DNA of 64,000 nucleotides from Pseudomonas baltica (GTDB lineage: Bacteria > Pseudomonadota > Gammaproteobacteria > Pseudomonadales > Pseudomonadaceae): the NCBI RefSeq assembly GCF_031880315.1, contig NZ_CP134771.1, positions 4,832,501-4,896,500 on the forward strand. Direction: 5' to 3'. The notes below the pieces were generated by a model. The model was not told the origin of the DNA, made no database searches, and saw nothing but the letters and a program-made list of their open reading frames with translations. This document shows, piece after piece, positions 62,242 to 64,000 of the stretch (within the stretch, counting starts at the first letter, position 1; the number at the start of each line of letters is the position of its first letter). The position numbers and the translations under genes are program-made.

Positions 62242-63251
62242 TGGCTTTTTCTGATCGCTTGTTGCGCGCTTGGTACGAGGGCCATCCCGGCCTGGCGCTG
62301 CTGCGGCCACTGGAATGCCTCTATCGGCGCATCACCGGTCGCAAGCGCGAGCGCTTTCTCAGCGGCCAGAGCCCATCCTACAAGGCGCCGGTGCCGGTCC
62401 TGGTGGTGGGCAATATCACCGTCGGCGGCACCGGCAAGACACCACTGATCCTATGGATGATCGAGCACTGCCGCCAGCGCGGCCTGCGTGTCGGCGTGGT
62501 GAGCCGCGGTTATGGCGCCCAGCCGCCGCAGTTGCCTTGGCGGGTGCGCGCCGATCACAGCGCCGACCAGAGTGGCGATGAACCGCTGCTCATCGTGCAG
62601 CGCAGCGGCGTACCGCTGGTGATCGACCCGGATCGCAGCGCAGCGGTACAAGCCTTGCTGGACGCCGAGCCGCTGGATCTGATTCTCAGCGATGACGGCC
62701 TGCAACATTACCGTCTCGCCCGCGACCTCGAACTGGTGCTGATCGATAACGCCCGCGGCCTCGGTAATGGTCGCTGCCTGCCGGCCGGCCCGCTGCGCGA
62801 ACCCCGCGAGCGCCTGGACAGCGTCGATGCCGTGCTCTACAACGGCGCGGCCGCCGATCGGGATGGCGGCTATGCCTTCACCCTCAGGCCCACGGCATTG
62901 GTTCATGTCGCCAACGGGCAACGCCAGCCCCTCAGCCATTTTGCACCGGGCCAGGCACTGCACGCCGTGGCGGGCATCGGCAATCCGCAACGTTTCTTCA
63001 ATACCCTGGAAGCGCTACACTGGCGCCCATTGGCACACGCCTTCGCCGACCACGCGGTGTTCAGCGAGCAGGCCCTGACGTTCGAGCCCGCGCTGCCACT
63101 GGTCATGACGGAAAAGGACGCGGTCAAGTGTCGTGCCTTCGCCGGTCATGATTGGTGGTACCTGGCGGTCGACGCGGTGCCATCGCCGGCCTTCGTCGAC
63201 TGGTTCGACCAGCAACTGTCGCGCCTCTGTGCTCCCCTTACACCGCCCTGA
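62241..63251 (+). CDS. lpxK: Tetraacyldisaccharide 4'-kinase LpxK
   Basis: A 336-residue kinase that phosphorylates the 4' position of tetraacyldisaccharide-1-phosphate, making lipid IVA at the inner membrane. The P-loop [15 protein letters not shown] is near residues 54-68; [15 protein letters not shown] and [22 protein letters not shown] (catalytic Asp pair) follow. A C-terminal [11 protein letters not shown] block is conserved. ATG at 62241 overlaps the exbD stop (TGATG). Confidence 0.96.
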   Translation: MAFSDRLLRAWYEGHPGLALLRPLECLYRRITGRKRERFLSGQSPSYKAPVPVLVVGNITVGGTGKTPLILWMIEHCRQRGLRVGVVSRGYGAQPPQLPWRVRADHSADQSGDEPLLIVQRSGVPLVIDPDRSAAVQALLDAEPLDLILSDDGLQHYRLARDLELVLIDNARGLGNGRCLPAGPLREPRERLDSVDAVLYNGAAADRDGGYAFTLRPTALVHVANGQRQPLSHFAPGQALHAVAGIGNPQRFFNTLEALHWRPLAHAFADHAVFSEQALTFEPALPLVMTEKDAVKCRAFAGHDWWYLAVDAVPSPAFVDWFDQQLSRLCAPLTPP

Positions 63252-63284
63252 TTTCGGGCTGCGGCCCACCTGCAAGGATCTTCC

Positions 63285-63470
63285 ATGGACACCAAACTTC
63301 TCGATATCCTGGCGTGCCCCATCACCAAGGGCCCGCTGAAACTCAGCGCCGACAAGACCGAGTTGATCAGCAAGGGCGCAGGCCTGGCCTACCCGATTCG
63401 CGACGGCATCGCCGTGATGCTGGAGACCGAAGCCCGTACCCTGACCGACGACGAGCGCCTGGACAAATGA
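63285..63470 (+). CDS. Trm112 family protein (YcaR-like) with lost cysteines
   Basis: A 61-residue Trm112-like protein between lpxK and kdsB, the conserved location of YcaR. It has only one cysteine (Cys11 in ILACPITKG). E. coli-type members have CPVC and a third Cys in LIC, where this copy shows CPIT and LIS. So zinc binding through the classical cysteines is not possible. The stop overlaps the kdsB start by 4 bases (ATGA). It may stabilise or regulate KdsB or LpxK; that is unproven. Confidence 0.9.
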   Translation: MDTKLLDILACPITKGPLKLSADKTELISKGAGLAYPIRDGIAVMLETEARTLTDDERLDK

Positions 63471-64000
63471 CGACTGCCTTCACCGTCGTCATTCCGGCCC
63501 GTTTCGCCTCAAGCCGTCTGCCGGGCAAGCCGTTGCAGGACATCGCCGGCAAGCCCATGGTCCAGTGGGTCTGGGAGCAGGCGCGCAAGAGCAGTGCCGA
63601 ACGCGTGGTCATTGCCACCGATGATGTGCGGATCTTCGAGGTTTGCCAGGGCTTCGGCGCCGAAGTGCTGATGACCCGGGTCGACCACAACTCGGGCACC
63701 GATCGGCTCGCTGAAGTGGCCTTGGCCCTGGGTCTGGCCGCCGATGCCATCGTGGTCAATGTGCAAGGCGACGAGCCGCTGATTCCGCCAGCGGTGATCG
63801 ACCAGGTCGCACTCAATCTGGCAACGCATCCTGAAGCCGGAATCTCCACGCTAGCCGAGCCCATCGAGCATATCGACAGCCTGTTCAACCCCAACGTGGT
63901 CAAGGTGGCTGCCGATATGAACGGCCTGGCGCTGACCTTCAGCCGCGCGCCCTTGCCCTGGGCTCGCGACGCCTTGGCGCGCAGCCGCGATGAGCTGCCG
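63467..64000 (+). CDS. kdsB: 3-deoxy-manno-octulosonate cytidylyltransferase (partial)
   Basis: The first 178 residues of KdsB (about 254 when whole), cut by the window end. The nucleotide-binding start [27 protein letters not shown], and the [12 protein letters not shown] block with the catalytic Asp are clear. It activates Kdo as CMP-Kdo for lipopolysaccharide core synthesis. The start overlaps the ycaR-like stop. Confidence 0.96.
   Translation, partial: MTTAFTVVIPARFASSRLPGKPLQDIAGKPMVQWVWEQARKSSAERVVIATDDVRIFEVCQGFGAEVLMTRVDHNSGTDRLAEVALALGLAADAIVVNVQGDEPLIPPAVIDQVALNLATHPEAGISTLAEPIEHIDSLFNPNVVKVAADMNGLALTFSRAPLPWARDALARSRDELP

Overview
The window is chromosomal DNA from a Pseudomonas of the fluorescens/putida type (GC-rich, REP hairpins of the 'GCGGGCAAGCCTTGCTCCCAC' kind between genes, and gene orders known from Pseudomonas: rluA-minE-minD-minC-lpxL, earP-efp-ohr-ohrR, alaA-msrB-gpx-sagS, comEC-exbB-exbD-lpxK-ycaR-kdsB). 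It is mostly conserved housekeeping DNA. I see no CRISPR array, rRNA operon, prophage, intact insertion sequence or defence island. The species cannot be fixed from this window.

Layout. 0-8.4 kb: small metabolic and RNA genes (CHM isomerase, PAP2-like protein, RNase D, YcgL, D-2-hydroxyacid dehydrogenase, nitroreductase, YcgN, RNA methyltransferase, HNH protein, TapT, HAD phosphatase), many separated by REP doublets. 8.4-14 kb: an ABC import operon (binding protein, phosphodiesterase, two permeases, ATPase) with overlapping genes and a divergent GntR/UTRA regulator. It is probably for a phosphorus-containing solute and carries HutC/DasR-like operator half-sites. 14-24 kb: MscS-type channel, ApeB, RluA, MinCDE, LpxL, an MlaA/hydrolase pair. 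24-30 kb: a small membrane protein, a GH17/membrane fusion, an orphan betaine-binding protein, YjcH-ActP acetate uptake. 30-40 kb: SDRs, crotonase, tRNA-Ser, LysR regulators, Gre-like factor, EarP-EF-P, Ohr-OhrR, spermidine-synthase-like protein. 40-51 kb: DeaD with a long leader, DOPA dioxygenase, HtpX, AlaA, MsrB-Gpx, SagS, an AAA/fRMsr pair. 51.4-51.9 kb: two tandem tRNA-Glu/tRNA-Gly pairs, followed by about 550 bp with no convincing gene. 52.4-64 kb: PA2817 family, FadE, a LysE-type remnant, GST, YadG/YadH-like exporter, DUF2062, ComEC, ExbB/ExbD, LpxK, Trm112-like protein, and KdsB cut by the window end.

How genes work together: MinCDE place the division septum. LpxL, LpxK and KdsB build lipid A and Kdo. 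EarP rhamnosylates Arg32 of EF-P. OhrR/Ohr, MsrB, Gpx and fRMsr handle oxidative damage. YjcH/ActP take up acetate, and FadE starts beta-oxidation. The most notable non-housekeeping items are the phosphonate-type import operon with its operators, the tRNA repeat with possible integration sites and the orphan noncoding tract after it, a broken LysE gene, a 26-bp palindrome, and the strong bias of REP doublets to the first 25 kb.
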